The notes: generated by a model from the sequence alone, not told the origin. 64,000 nucleotides of DNA from Pandoraea captiosa (GCF_902459775.1 NZ_CABPSQ010000003.1:124001-188000); one strand, 5' to 3'. Numbered from the stretch's first letter, positions 33,658-42,469 are shown. Numbers and translations: made by a program.

Positions 33658-34425
33658 ATGACCTCAGCTGCAACGTCAATATCACGTGAACGACTTCCAG
33701 CTATGCGTCAGATGCGCCGCGCCCATCTCGAGACTCTGCTGGCCAATCAAGCTCACCCGGAGAAAGACCGAACGGGGAGTGCAACGAATTCGGTCGCCGG
33801 ATCTCTTCGATTTCTCGCTGTTGCCGACTTTGTCCTCGATGGTGATGTCTCCTCATTTCGAGGGCTTTCGGCGAAAGCTGCAAATCAACGACTCAGCCTG
33901 TTGGTTCGCGGGTGCGACGGGGAGCAAATCTCGCCGTCGTATCTGTCGATGTCCAATTTCAAAAGCATGTTGACCGCGTTAGCGGCAGGTGAGTTTTCCC
34001 TGGCGTATGCGATCGCCCAAAATATGACCGCCAAATACGACTCGTATGACGATGCCCTGACTCGTGCGTTAGGTCGCAGCATCAAATACGCCGTACTTGA
34101 TGAACCCGATGAAATGCGCGCGTGGACAGACAGGTTGGTGAAAGTTTGCGAGAAAAACAAGTACTCGGCGTTTCACGGCTATGCGAGCACAATGCAATCA
34201 ATCGCCGGCCAAGACGTTGAGGGAGTAAGGAATGGTCTTGCGTCGATAGTCGCCGGTCACTCCAAACTCTGTCGACCCGGCGCATTATTTAGCTATACGG
34301 AAGACGAACTTCTTTGCATGTGGGGGATAGGCATGTCGAATCTAGCTGCGTCGAGAGGACTCCACGTTGAATTGGATCACGCGCTAATTCCTCGGGAACT
34401 GATGGTTCAGCCGCAGGGCGCGTGA
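33658..34425 (+). CDS. Orphan cytosolic protein, possibly Imm49-like
   Basis: 255 residues, all-helical, no signal peptide or membrane segment. The C-terminal part (FSYTEDELLCMWGIGMSNLA, then LHVELDHALIPRELM) recalls the end of immunity-49-type proteins found with polymorphic toxins, but I rank this only as a resemblance. No toxin gene is adjacent. ATG at 33658 has AGGA upstream; a GTG at 33625 would add 11 residues. It is the last gene before tRNA-Leu. Confidence 0.55.
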   Translation: MTSAATSISRERLPAMRQMRRAHLETLLANQAHPEKDRTGSATNSVAGSLRFLAVADFVLDGDVSSFRGLSAKAANQRLSLLVRGCDGEQISPSYLSMSNFKSMLTALAAGEFSLAYAIAQNMTAKYDSYDDALTRALGRSIKYAVLDEPDEMRAWTDRLVKVCEKNKYSAFHGYASTMQSIAGQDVEGVRNGLASIVAGHSKLCRPGALFSYTEDELLCMWGIGMSNLAASRGLHVELDHALIPRELMVQPQGA

Positions 34426-34668
34426 GCAGTTGTCGCGCCACATGCCTCGTCGCCGCTGGAATATGACACGATGCCCGTGTTCGATAGCCTGTTCTGGCCG
34501 ACTTCAGTCACTCGTACGTCCTAGCGGCGCTGTGGTTAACGACAAGAAATAGCCTTCTTAGGCTACTTTTGACTACGCCATTGAACAGCTACTGAAACGG
34601 GACATCCAACACAAACCCCTGAAATAACAGGGATTACGTGTCTGTCTTGATGTGGCTCGAAGCCTAAG
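34426..34668. other. Stretch between the last island gene and tRNA-Leu
   Basis: 243 bp without a gene. Holds a copy of the GGCCGACTTCAG repeat family (34496-34528). No integrase remnant recognised. Confidence 0.45.
34496..34528 (+). repeat. Dispersed repeat, copy 3 (GGCCGACTTCAG family)
   Basis: GGCCGACTTCAGTCACTCGTACGTCCTAGCGGC; matches the copy at 27371 at about 26 of 31 positions. Short core copy also at 30587-30600 (GTCCGCCGACTTCAGTC). Confidence 0.6.
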
Positions 34669-34753
34669 TGGTACCGGGGACCGGACTTGAACCGGCAAGC
34701 CCGAAGGCGGCGGATTTTAAGTCCGCTATGTTTACCAATTTCATCACCCCGGC
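34669..34753 (-). tRNA. tRNA-Leu (anticodon UAA)
   Basis: 85 nucleotides on the minus strand. GCCGGGG at the 5' end pairs with CCCCGGT (first pair a G-U wobble, as in other tRNA-Leu). Anticodon stem-loop GCGGACTTAAAATCCGC with anticodon TAA. A long variable arm (GCCTTCGGGC), T-arm GCCGGTTCAAGTCCGGT and encoded CCA. All elements are intact. It marks the right edge of the accessory block and is the likely integration target. Confidence 0.97.
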
Positions 34754-34845
34754 AAGGGCACGCATTCTAACATCCCCCACCGGGATACGTCAGTTCGGTA
34801 TCATGGGAGTATGCACGCACTGTGCGCGTCAACGGAGATCGATCC

Positions 34846-35055
34846 ATGCTGGAGAATCTCGACCGCATCGCCCTGTCGCTCGACGCCATCGAAACTGCCG
34901 CCCGTGACGTCGCCATGAATTCCCCCCAGAACGCGCAAGCTCTCTACACCGCGCTCATGGAAATCCGTAACGCCATCGCACTCGTCGCTCAGGAAGTCGT
35001 GCGCCTCGAACACGAAATCCACGGCCACTCTTCCTCCGGCAACGGACAATCGTGA
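34846..35055 (+). CDS. Small conserved-looking helical protein coupled to chrA
   Basis: 69 residues, probably one helical hairpin (LENLDRIALSLDAIETAARD, then ALYTALMEIRNAIALVAQEV). The start at 34846 has GGAG 8 bases upstream; the frame start at 34822 is less likely. Its stop overlaps the GTG start of the chromate transporter gene, implying co-translation. Function unknown. Confidence 0.6.
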   Translation: MLENLDRIALSLDAIETAARDVAMNSPQNAQALYTALMEIRNAIALVAQEVVRLEHEIHGHSSSGNGQS

Positions 35056-35741
35056 CACGTCCCGCCGCCGATACCGCGAGCGCCGCGAATGTCGACGCCT
35101 CCCAGGCATCCGTCACGGACCCACGCGATCCACTGATTACCTGCCTCTCCGAACCACCCACCGAACCACCGACCTGCCGCGACCTGGCGCTCGCCTTCGG
35201 CACCATCGGCGCCACCGGCTTCGGTGGCGTCTTGCCTTGGGCACGCCGCATGCTCGTCGACCAGCGTCGATGGCTCACCGATCGGGAATTTGCCGAATTG
35301 CTCCCGCTCGCACAATTGCTGCCCGGGCCGAACGTCGCCAATATCGCCACCGTGCTCGGACGCCGCTTCCGTGGCCCGCGCGGCGCCATCGCCGCCGTCG
35401 CCGGTCTCTACTTTTGCCCGACCATCGTCATCATCCTGATCGGTCTCGCGTACGTCCGGTGGGGACAGACCCCGCTCGTTCAGCATGTGCTCTCCGGCCT
35501 GATGCCCGCCGCCACCGGACTCGTCATCGCGACCTCGCTACGCTTGCTTGCCGGACTGGAACGCCATTGGACGACACTCGCCTTCGCCGGCGCGACATTC
35601 GTCGGCAGTTTCGTGCTCGGTTTGCCCTTGTTACTCGTGCTCGGCGTACTTGGCCCATGCGCAATTCTGACGGCGCACCGGCGTGCTAGGCGACATCGAC
35701 GGGACGAACAAGACAACCAGGACGTGAGCGCCGCCCCATGA
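35052..35741 (+). CDS. chrA: Chromate transporter, N-type half (short-chain ChrA)
   Basis: 229 residues, one CHR domain with five to six hydrophobic segments. Signature elements FGTIGATGFGGVLPW (about residues 51-65) and LPGPNVANIATVLG (about 94-107). Exports chromate, often in exchange for sulfate. GTG start at 35052 overlaps the preceding stop. The C-terminal partner gene begins in a 4-base overlap (ATGA at 35738), so the pair works as a split transporter instead of the usual fused long-chain ChrA. Confidence 0.9.
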   Translation: MTRPAADTASAANVDASQASVTDPRDPLITCLSEPPTEPPTCRDLALAFGTIGATGFGGVLPWARRMLVDQRRWLTDREFAELLPLAQLLPGPNVANIATVLGRRFRGPRGAIAAVAGLYFCPTIVIILIGLAYVRWGQTPLVQHVLSGLMPAATGLVIATSLRLLAGLERHWTTLAFAGATFVGSFVLGLPLLLVLGVLGPCAILTAHRRARRHRRDEQDNQDVSAAP

Positions 35742-36262
35742 ACACGCTCGTCGACCTCTTTGCGCACGGCACGCTCTGGTCGTTGCTCGCCGTGGGCGGC
35801 ACCAATGTCACGCTCGCCGACATTCATCGCTACGCCGTCGAAACGCGCCATTGGATTACCGACGCCCAATTCGTCACGTTCTTCTCGCTGGCGCAGGCCG
35901 CCCCCGGCCCGAACGGAATGGCCGTCACCCTGATCGGCTTGCAGGCCGCAGGCTTGCCGGGCGCCCTCACCGCCACCCTCGCCAAGTGCGCGCCCAGTTC
36001 ACTGCTGGCCTATCTCGTCGGCGGATGGGTCGACCGGCACGAACGCTCGCCATGGGTGCGCGCGGTACGCGCCGGCCTCGCCCCCATCACCGTCGGTCTG
36101 CTTGCCGCCAGCAGCGCCCTGATCGCGCGTGAAGTGGATGTCAATCTCGCACGCGCGCTCGTCACGCTGGTGGCCGTCGTCGTTACGCTGCGCACCCGAT
36201 GGAATCCCCTGTGGCTCATTGCTGCGGGCAGTGCGCTCGGACTCACTGGCGCGTTGATGTAA
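35738..36262 (+). CDS. Chromate transporter, C-type half (short-chain ChrA)
   Basis: 174 residues, the second CHR domain. Shows VGGTNVTLADIH (about residues 17-28) and AQAAPGPNGMAVTLIG (about 47-62), the same pattern as the first half. Translationally coupled to the first half. Short-chain CHR proteins act in pairs with opposite membrane orientation. The operon is not next to a chrB regulator. Confidence 0.9.
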   Translation: MNTLVDLFAHGTLWSLLAVGGTNVTLADIHRYAVETRHWITDAQFVTFFSLAQAAPGPNGMAVTLIGLQAAGLPGALTATLAKCAPSSLLAYLVGGWVDRHERSPWVRAVRAGLAPITVGLLAASSALIAREVDVNLARALVTLVAVVVTLRTRWNPLWLIAAGSALGLTGALM

Positions 36263-36405
36263 CCCGGCCGAAGCTCCCGGAACACCCGGCGCGCTGCTCG
36301 GCAGGCCCGGCAGCGCGGAGAAATCGATCCGCCACGTCAATCTTCGTTACGAACCGTCACATACTGGTCCCAAACTGGGGGTACATGACGCCCCTGCAAC
36401 GGGTC

Positions 36406-36411
36406 TACAAT
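36406..36411 (+). promoter_or_regulatory. Candidate -10 element of the egtB-egtD operon
   Basis: TACAAT lies 38 bases before the egtB ATG, but the hexamer at -35 (near 36383) is a poor match. Consensus-based and weak. Confidence 0.3.
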
Positions 36412-36443
36412 AGGCAGCACGTTTCACAACACGGTGTGTCCCC

Positions 36444-37997
36444 ATGACCGTCCCCTGTTGTACGTCGCAAGCCGAGGCGCCCTCAGGCACCTCCCCCAAC
36501 GCCGCCCGCTCGCAAATCGCCCGCGATGGCCCGCCGAGCACTGCCCCGGTCCATGGGCAGCTCGACGGGCAGGCCGATGCGCCTGTCGTTGCCCCGGCTG
36601 CTGCCTCCGTCCTTACCCCCGCCGTTAGTCCCGCCGTTAGTCCCGACGTTAGTCCCGACGTTAATCCCGCCGTTAGTCGCGACTTCACCACATTGGTCGG
36701 CTCAGCGGCGTCCCGGCAGGTCCTGCTCCCCGATCGATTCGACGCCGTGCGTGCCGCGTCCGTGGCCTTCGCGCAAGGCCTCTCGGACGCCGACGCCACC
36801 GTGCAGTCCATGCCCGACGCGAGTCCGATCAAGTGGCATCTCGCCCACACGACCTGGTTTTTCGAGACGTTTCTGCTCGGCGAAGCCAGCACAGCCCCCG
36901 GCGCCCCGGGCAAACGCTACCGCCCTTACGACCCCCGTTTCGCCTATCTCTTCAATTCGTATTACGAGGCGGCAGGCCCGCGTCACCCACGCCCGCAACG
37001 CGGCCTGCTCACCCGCCCCACGCTTGACGAAGTGCTGGCCTACCGTCGTCATGTCGACGCCGCCATGCACGAGTACCTGTTGCATGCCGACGTGGCCCCC
37101 GAGGTCGTCGCGCTCATCACGCTGGGCCTGCATCACGAAGAGCAGCATCAGGAACTGATGCATACCGATCTGCTACATCTCTTCGCCCAAAACCCGCTGC
37201 GTCCTGCCCATCGCTCACCTCATCCAGCGCATTCACCCCACTCATCTCATTCACATCACGCCCCGCACGCCATGCTCCACGCAGCGGCCCCACTGCAATG
37301 GATCGAGCACGACGGCGGTCAATTCCGTATCGGCCATCCGGGCGACATCAGCAGCACCGGCGGGCCGTTCGCCTTCGATTGCGAGACGCCCGCGCATGAC
37401 GTGCTGCTGCGTCCCTTCGCGATCGCCTCGCGCGTGGTGACGAACGCCGAGTGGCGCGCCTTCATCGAAGACGGCGGCTATCGCATGGCAGGACTCTGGC
37501 TCTCCGATGGCTGGGCGACGGTGCAACGTGAAGGCTGGGGGCATCCGCTTTACTGGGAACTGCATGACGGCGAATGGCACACGATGACGCTGGCCGGCAT
37601 GCAGCCGGTCGACGACGACGCGCCCGTGCAGCACGTGAGCTATTTCGAAGCCGACGCGTTCGCCCGATGGGCAGGCAAGCGCCTGCCGACAGAACAGGAA
37701 TGGGAGGTGGCCGCGCGTGCGTCCGACAACGCATCGTCGACCGGACAAGTCGCGATGGAGCAACGCTTTGGTCCGGTATGGCAATGGACCGCAAGTCCCT
37801 ACGTCGCCTATCCGGGATTCAGGACGGCATCGGGGGCCGTCGGCGAGTACAACGGCAAGTTCATGTGCGGACAGTTCGTGCTGCGCGGCGGATCCATCGC
37901 CACGCCGCCCGGGCATGCGCGCACCACGTACCGTAACTTCTTCTACCCCCATCAGCGCTGGCAATTCTGCGGCCTGAGGCTCGCGGAGGATCGCTGA
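36444..37997 (+). CDS. egtB: Ergothioneine biosynthesis sulfoxide synthase EgtB
   Basis: 517 residues. Iron enzyme that joins hercynine to a Cys-containing thiol with O2. The N-terminal DinB-like domain has the three-His iron site in WHLAHTTWFFETF (about residue 131) and HHEEQHQELMH (about 231-241). The C-terminal FGE-sulfatase domain (about 285-517) shows HVSYFEADAFARWAG, RLPTEQEWE and LRGGSIATP. About 80 extra N-terminal residues are low complexity, with a repeated PAVS/PDVS unit. Operon with egtD, which makes the substrate hercynine. Confidence 0.93.
   Translation: MTVPCCTSQAEAPSGTSPNAARSQIARDGPPSTAPVHGQLDGQADAPVVAPAAASVLTPAVSPAVSPDVSPDVNPAVSRDFTTLVGSAASRQVLLPDRFDAVRAASVAFAQGLSDADATVQSMPDASPIKWHLAHTTWFFETFLLGEASTAPGAPGKRYRPYDPRFAYLFNSYYEAAGPRHPRPQRGLLTRPTLDEVLAYRRHVDAAMHEYLLHADVAPEVVALITLGLHHEEQHQELMHTDLLHLFAQNPLRPAHRSPHPAHSPHSSHSHHAPHAMLHAAAPLQWIEHDGGQFRIGHPGDISSTGGPFAFDCETPAHDVLLRPFAIASRVVTNAEWRAFIEDGGYRMAGLWLSDGWATVQREGWGHPLYWELHDGEWHTMTLAGMQPVDDDAPVQHVSYFEADAFARWAGKRLPTEQEWEVAARASDNASSTGQVAMEQRFGPVWQWTASPYVAYPGFRTASGAVGEYNGKFMCGQFVLRGGSIATPPGHARTTYRNFFYPHQRWQFCGLRLAEDR
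36618..36677 (+). repeat. 12-bp tandem repeat inside egtB, five units
   Basis: Five copies of CCCGCCGTTAGT (third and fourth with A for C or A for G changes), in frame, encoding Pro-Ala/Asp-Val-Ser/Asn. Sits in the low-complexity N-terminal extension of EgtB. Confidence 0.9.
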
Positions 37998-38989
37998 TGT
38001 TGCAACAAGCTACCCAATCCAATCAAAGCTCGGCCTTCGTGTGTCCGTCGCTGCCGGAAGACGCTTTCGCCACCGACGTGCTGGCCGGCCTGGGCCACAC
38101 CCCGAAGTCGCTGCCCAGCGTCTGGCTCTACGACCAGCGCGGCAGCGAACTCTTCGAAGACATCACGGGCCTGGACGAGTACTACCAGACACGCACCGAG
38201 ACGGCCCTGCTAGGCGAATGTGCGGCGGCAATCGCCGACGTCATCGGCCCCGACGCCGTGGTCGTGGAGTTCGGGAGTGGATCGAGCCGCAAGACGCCCC
38301 TGCTGCTCGATGCGCTGGTCACACCGCGCGCCTACGTGCCCGTCGACATCGCAGACGACTTTCTCGACGATGCCGTTGCCACGCTTGCGCGTCGCTGCCC
38401 CGGCATTCCCATGCTGCCGGTACGCGCCGACTTCACCCGCCCCTTCCATCTGCCGCCGCAGTTGCAGAACACGCAGGGCCCGCGGCTGGGCTTTTTCCCC
38501 GGCTCGACGATCGGCAACTTTGCGCCCGCGCAAGCCGCCGCGTTTCTCGCCCACGTGGGGAAGATGCTCGGCCCGCGCCGCCGTATGGTGGTCGGCGTCG
38601 ACGCCTGCAAGGACCCCGCCGTGCTGCTACCCGCGTACGACGACGCGCGCGGTGTAACCGCGCAGTTCGATCTGAACGTGCTCGTGCGCATCAATCGTGA
38701 ACTCGACGGCGATCTGCCGCTGGACGCCTTCCGCCACGAAGCCCGCTTCAACGCGGCTGCCAGCCGCATCGAGATGCATCTGGTCGCACAGCGGCCCTTT
38801 ACCGCCACGGTGCTCGGTCGACGCTTCGCATTTACCGCCGGTGAATCGATCCATACCGAGAACTCCTACAAATACGGGCAGGCCGAATTCCGCGCGCTGG
38901 CGCACTCGGCCGGCTGGGATATCGAACGCGTATGGCTGGACGCCCGCGCGCGTTTCGCCGTCTATCTTCTGCGCCCCGCTGGCGAATGA
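37997..38989 (+). CDS. egtD: L-histidine N-alpha-methyltransferase EgtD
   Basis: 330 residues, standard length. Trimethylates histidine to hercynine using SAM, the first step of ergothioneine synthesis. SAM-binding motif VVEFGSGSSRKTPLLL (about residues 88-103), YVPVDIADDFL motif II, GFFPGSTIGNF and NSYKYGQAEF near the C-terminus (the histidine-binding region) are intact. The ATG overlaps the egtB stop (TGATG), so the two are coupled. Confidence 0.95.
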   Translation: MLQQATQSNQSSAFVCPSLPEDAFATDVLAGLGHTPKSLPSVWLYDQRGSELFEDITGLDEYYQTRTETALLGECAAAIADVIGPDAVVVEFGSGSSRKTPLLLDALVTPRAYVPVDIADDFLDDAVATLARRCPGIPMLPVRADFTRPFHLPPQLQNTQGPRLGFFPGSTIGNFAPAQAAAFLAHVGKMLGPRRRMVVGVDACKDPAVLLPAYDDARGVTAQFDLNVLVRINRELDGDLPLDAFRHEARFNAAASRIEMHLVAQRPFTATVLGRRFAFTAGESIHTENSYKYGQAEFRALAHSAGWDIERVWLDARARFAVYLLRPAGE

Positions 38990-39474
38990 TCGCGCCGGCA
39001 GGGCGTTCCCCCTCCCGGGGCCGTCTGCCGAGCCGTCCGACCTGACAAAGACCCTGACAAAGACCCTAACGAGGATGCCATCGGGTGCCCGGCGCCATCC
39101 TCGTGACGTTTGCGCTTGTCCGACGACGACATCCCCACCGACAAGGCATTGAAAGAAAAATGCGTCGCGAACGCTAAAGTTTTTACGACATTTTGCCGTT
39201 GACGCATGCAGACTCATGCTGCCCGCAACGCGAATCCCGAATTCCGTGCGGCGCAGACCATCTCACAGCGCCCGGCCACGACCGTAGCGCACCGTTTATA
39301 CGTATCGCGGCACATGACTTCACGCGCAATGGGGATGCACGTGGCACGGGCCTGGGCGCCGGCGCCCGTGGTTCGATGCACTCGTTCGGACGCCACGCCG
39401 ACCGACGCGACCTGGTTCGCGTCGCGCGTGCGCGTCCGTGCTCTCGTCACGTCGTTGATCGGGGGACCGCCCCG
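38990..39474. other. Intergenic region after egtD
   Basis: 485 bp. A direct repeat CTGACAAAGACC occurs twice at 39041-39064. A hairpin ACGAGGATG/CATCCTCGT spans 39069-39104, possibly ending the egt transcript though without a T-run. The rest holds the promoter of the gene at 39475. No further gene supported. Confidence 0.5.
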
Positions 39475-40302
39475 ATGAGCCGCATCGCCCTCACCCTTTC
39501 CGATTCCGCGCTGGCCGATCTGCAGAAGGATTTCGACGCCTTCGTGCGCATCTCCTCCGCCGTCGACCGTCATTTCACCCCGCCGCCCTTCGACGACTTC
39601 CTTCGCGCCCGTCTGCTCGACAGCACGGTGCCGCTCACCGAGGCTGCGGTCGCCCAGTTGCTCGCGGGCGGCCACTACGCGTGGGCCAAGCGCACGTTCG
39701 ACAAGCAGTTTCCGGATGTCGTCTCGATCATCCTGAATCAGGCGCGTCAGCACGGGTTCTATTTCGTCTCGCGTCCGGAATGGTCACGCGAAGACATGTC
39801 GCGTCAGGCCAGCCGGTGGGCGGAAGGCATCGTGCGCGAGGCCAAGGGCGAGGAACGCATCGTGGAGTCGCTCGCCGGGCAGATCGTGACGTCGGCGCAG
39901 GATCTGCGCACGCTGGAGGCGACCTTGCAGACACCGGCGTGGCGCACCGCTTCGGTGCTTCGCGAACGTGTGTTCGAGGCGAAGCGCGCCGTGGAGAGCG
40001 CTCGCTCGCTGCAAGCGCGGGAAAAACTCGGCGAATTACGCGCCCTGCTCGATCTGGCGGTAATCTACGGCTCGGTCGGCGCTCAGGAAGCCGAGCAGAT
40101 TCTGGAGTATCTGGGCGTGCTGCGCCCCGAACTGTTCAACGACGACCCGGGACTCTTCGAGCGATTCGCCGCATGGTTGCGACGTCTGCTCACGCCGAGC
40201 GTGACGCGCCCCGCACCCGCACCCGAAGTCCAGGTGCCGACCCTCGCGACCGAAGCCACGCATCAGAGCGCCGAACCGCTGCAAACGCCCGTCGCGCGCT
40301 AG
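39475..40302 (+). CDS. Conserved-looking soluble protein, unknown function
   Basis: 275 residues, helical, no signal peptide or membrane segment. Distinctive segments: HYAWAKRTFDKQFPDVVSII (about 63-82) and YFVSRPEWSREDMSRQ. The C-terminus (about 230-275) is Pro/Ala-rich. ATG at 39475 follows the poly-G/C stretch; the frame is open much farther upstream but has no protein-like content there. Convergent with the EamA gene, 2 bases apart. Family not recognised. Confidence 0.65.
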   Translation: MSRIALTLSDSALADLQKDFDAFVRISSAVDRHFTPPPFDDFLRARLLDSTVPLTEAAVAQLLAGGHYAWAKRTFDKQFPDVVSIILNQARQHGFYFVSRPEWSREDMSRQASRWAEGIVREAKGEERIVESLAGQIVTSAQDLRTLEATLQTPAWRTASVLRERVFEAKRAVESARSLQAREKLGELRALLDLAVIYGSVGAQEAEQILEYLGVLRPELFNDDPGLFERFAAWLRRLLTPSVTRPAPAPEVQVPTLATEATHQSAEPLQTPVAR

Positions 40303-40304
40303 GC

Positions 40305-41198
40305 TCACCGATTGAAGATCAGCGCCACACCGGCGCTCGCGACCAACGCCCCCAGCCACGCCCCGGCCGCCGGTCGCTGGCGGGTGCGGATCCACAGTAG
40401 CGGTAATACCATCACGGGCGTGGTGGCCGAGAGCGTCGCGATGACCCCGGTGTTGCCATGCCCCATCCCATAGAGCAGCAGCGTCATGCCGAGCGCCACG
40501 CCCACCAGGCCGGAGACGGCCGTCAGCGCGAGCGTTCCCGGCGTGAAGGCGGAAAAGACGGCACGCCCGCGCCGCGCGGCAATGATCGTCAGTCCGAGCG
40601 CCGACACCCCCACCCGCACCGCCGACGCACCAACCGGGTCCACGCCTGCCGCCATGACCGGCTTGGCGATCAGCGTGCCGACCGAGTGACATAGCGCCGC
40701 CGTCAGTCCGATGGCAACGCCCACGCGCACGTCGCCACACACCGACTCCCAGTGGTGGGCGTCTTCACGACGCCCGCCGAACGCAATCGCCAGCGCCACG
40801 CCTGCGGTGACCAGCGCAACGCCGATGACTGCGGGCCATCCCAGGGCCTCCCCAAGCCAGACATACCCAAGCACGGCCGTCATCGGCGCATTGGTGGCAA
40901 AAACGATGGAGTTGCGTCGTGGCCCGAGACGGCCGAGCGACGTGTAGAGAATCGTGTCGCCCACGAGAATGCCGATCAACCCGGATGCCGTCAGTCGCAG
41001 CCACTGTTCGAGCGAAAACGACGGCCAGCCGCGCAGAACAGCAAGTGCGAACAGCAACATCGCGAAGACCAGCAACATCCGAGCGTAGTTGAAGGGGAAC
41101 GAACCGGCCTGGCGGACAGGCGTGATGGCGATCATGCCGCTGCAGGCCCAGCAAAGGGCGGCACCGAGCGCGGCGAGGTAGGCGAGTTGGGTTGTCAT
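40305..41198 (-). CDS. EamA/DMT-family transporter
   Basis: 297 residues, ten predicted membrane helices in two EamA repeats (about residues 5-140 and 160-295). Typical features: ALCWACSGMIAITPVRQAG at the N-terminus and LATLSATTPVMVLPLLW in the second repeat. Family members export amino acids, purines or drugs; direction and substrate cannot be told. The start at 41198 matches the first helix position; the frame start at 41294 is rejected. Confidence 0.85.
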   Translation of the reverse strand: MTTQLAYLAALGAALCWACSGMIAITPVRQAGSFPFNYARMLLVFAMLLFALAVLRGWPSFSLEQWLRLTASGLIGILVGDTILYTSLGRLGPRRNSIVFATNAPMTAVLGYVWLGEALGWPAVIGVALVTAGVALAIAFGGRREDAHHWESVCGDVRVGVAIGLTAALCHSVGTLIAKPVMAAGVDPVGASAVRVGVSALGLTIIAARRGRAVFSAFTPGTLALTAVSGLVGVALGMTLLLYGMGHGNTGVIATLSATTPVMVLPLLWIRTRQRPAAGAWLGALVASAGVALIFNR

Positions 41199-41377
41199 GG
41201 TCAGGGGGCGGACGGCGCGAAGCCGCAACCGCCCCCGCCGTTGGGACGCCATTATACGAGTGACATGCCCCATTCGGGGGCATCGGGCCAGCATAAAGAA
41301 GGCATGACGCGTACGCGCGCGTGCCCCGCCGCGTGGTCCCGACGCCGCGCCGTTCAGCGCATGGCGGCGCCAGCTTC

Positions 41378-41433
41378 AGAACGCTTGAGTCGGAGCGCTT
41401 GAGTCAGAGCGCTTGGGTCAGAGCGCTTGAGTC
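41378..41433 (+). repeat. 14-bp tandem repeat, four units
   Basis: Units AGAACGCTTGAGTC, GGAGCGCTTGAGTC, AGAGCGCTTGGGTC, AGAGCGCTTGAGTC, then a partial fifth unit. Each contains an AGCGCT-type palindrome. It abuts the stop codon of the convergent-strand gene at 41432. Confidence 0.9.
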
Positions 41434-42469
41434 AGAGCGCCTCGTCCAGCCGGTACAACGCGTCGAACATCACACGATAGGCTGCTGCGACACCGTAGGC
41501 CCCGCGCAGCATGCGCAACCGCGACGACACGTCCGGCTCTCCCGCGTCCTCCACCCACTGCGACAGCAACGCCGTGCCGCCGCAAACACTCGCATCGTGC
41601 CGCGCATGCGCACATACGGCCGCAAAGCCATCTGCCGCGGACGGATAGCGCTGCGCGAGCGCGTCGAACTGCGCCTCGATCTCGCTCGCCGCGCGCACCG
41701 CCGCCGGCGCCTGACACAGCGCGCAACAGCCCACGTAGGCGGGCATGTCGCTCGCCGCGCCGATGATGAAGTCGATGAGGGCGTGCGTCGCATCGAACGC
41801 GCCGCTGTCGAGAAACGTGCGCGCCGCGGGTCCACACCGCAACAGCCCCGCAGCGAGCATCGTCGATTGCCCGCGTTGCTCGCGATACTGACGCAGCAAC
41901 AGGGGCCGCAGGGCGGCATCGGTGCAACGCTCGACGGCGATGCGATTGTGCACATCCGCGCCCGCCGCGCGATGGTAAAGCTGCGCGAGAAATGCCAGCA
42001 CCTGGATGTCGCTGGATTCGCCGGCGAGAAAACGCGCCCAGAACGGCGCCGCGAAGATACCCCGCACCCAGTCGTCGCAAATACGGCCGAACGCGGGCAC
42101 GACGTCGTACCGGGTCGCCGGCAGCACATGCACCAGCGCCTCGTCGACGAGCGTCGCCAGCCATGTACCGGGCACCGGTGCTTGCGCGAGCAGCATGCCT
42201 TGCCGCAGGCGTTCGAGCCACACGCGGGTGTCGGCAGGCGCACCGTGCAACGTGCAAGATACTTCGTGCGACGACACCGTCACGGCGTCCGCCGCACAGG
42301 TCCATTGCGCATGCGGGGACGCCATCACCCAGACCGCGTTTCCGGACGCCTCATGCAACGACGAGGAAGACGAGGGCGGCGCAGCGTGCGTTGCCGCATT
42401 GGGGGCGCCGCTCGTCGCGAACGCTGCGGACACTGAGGACTCCGAGGACACCACTGATGTCGCGCTCAT
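41432..42469 (-). CDS. Unknown 345-residue protein, second gene of a coupled pair
   Basis: Residues 1-45 are a disordered Ser/Ala-rich tail. About 60-340 is alpha-helical, with Trp and His residues and Cys pairs (VGCCALCQAP, about 241-250; HARHDASVCGG, about 286-296). An all-helical, His/Asp-bearing fold suggests a TenA/heme-oxygenase-like protein, but this is a guess from pattern only. Its ATG overlaps the stop of the preceding small gene (ATGA). Function not recognised. Confidence 0.6.
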   Translation of the reverse strand: MSATSVVSSESSVSAAFATSGAPNAATHAAPPSSSSSLHEASGNAVWVMASPHAQWTCAADAVTVSSHEVSCTLHGAPADTRVWLERLRQGMLLAQAPVPGTWLATLVDEALVHVLPATRYDVVPAFGRICDDWVRGIFAAPFWARFLAGESSDIQVLAFLAQLYHRAAGADVHNRIAVERCTDAALRPLLLRQYREQRGQSTMLAAGLLRCGPAARTFLDSGAFDATHALIDFIIGAASDMPAYVGCCALCQAPAAVRAASEIEAQFDALAQRYPSAADGFAAVCAHARHDASVCGGTALLSQWVEDAGEPDVSSRLRMLRGAYGVAAAYRVMFDALYRLDEAL

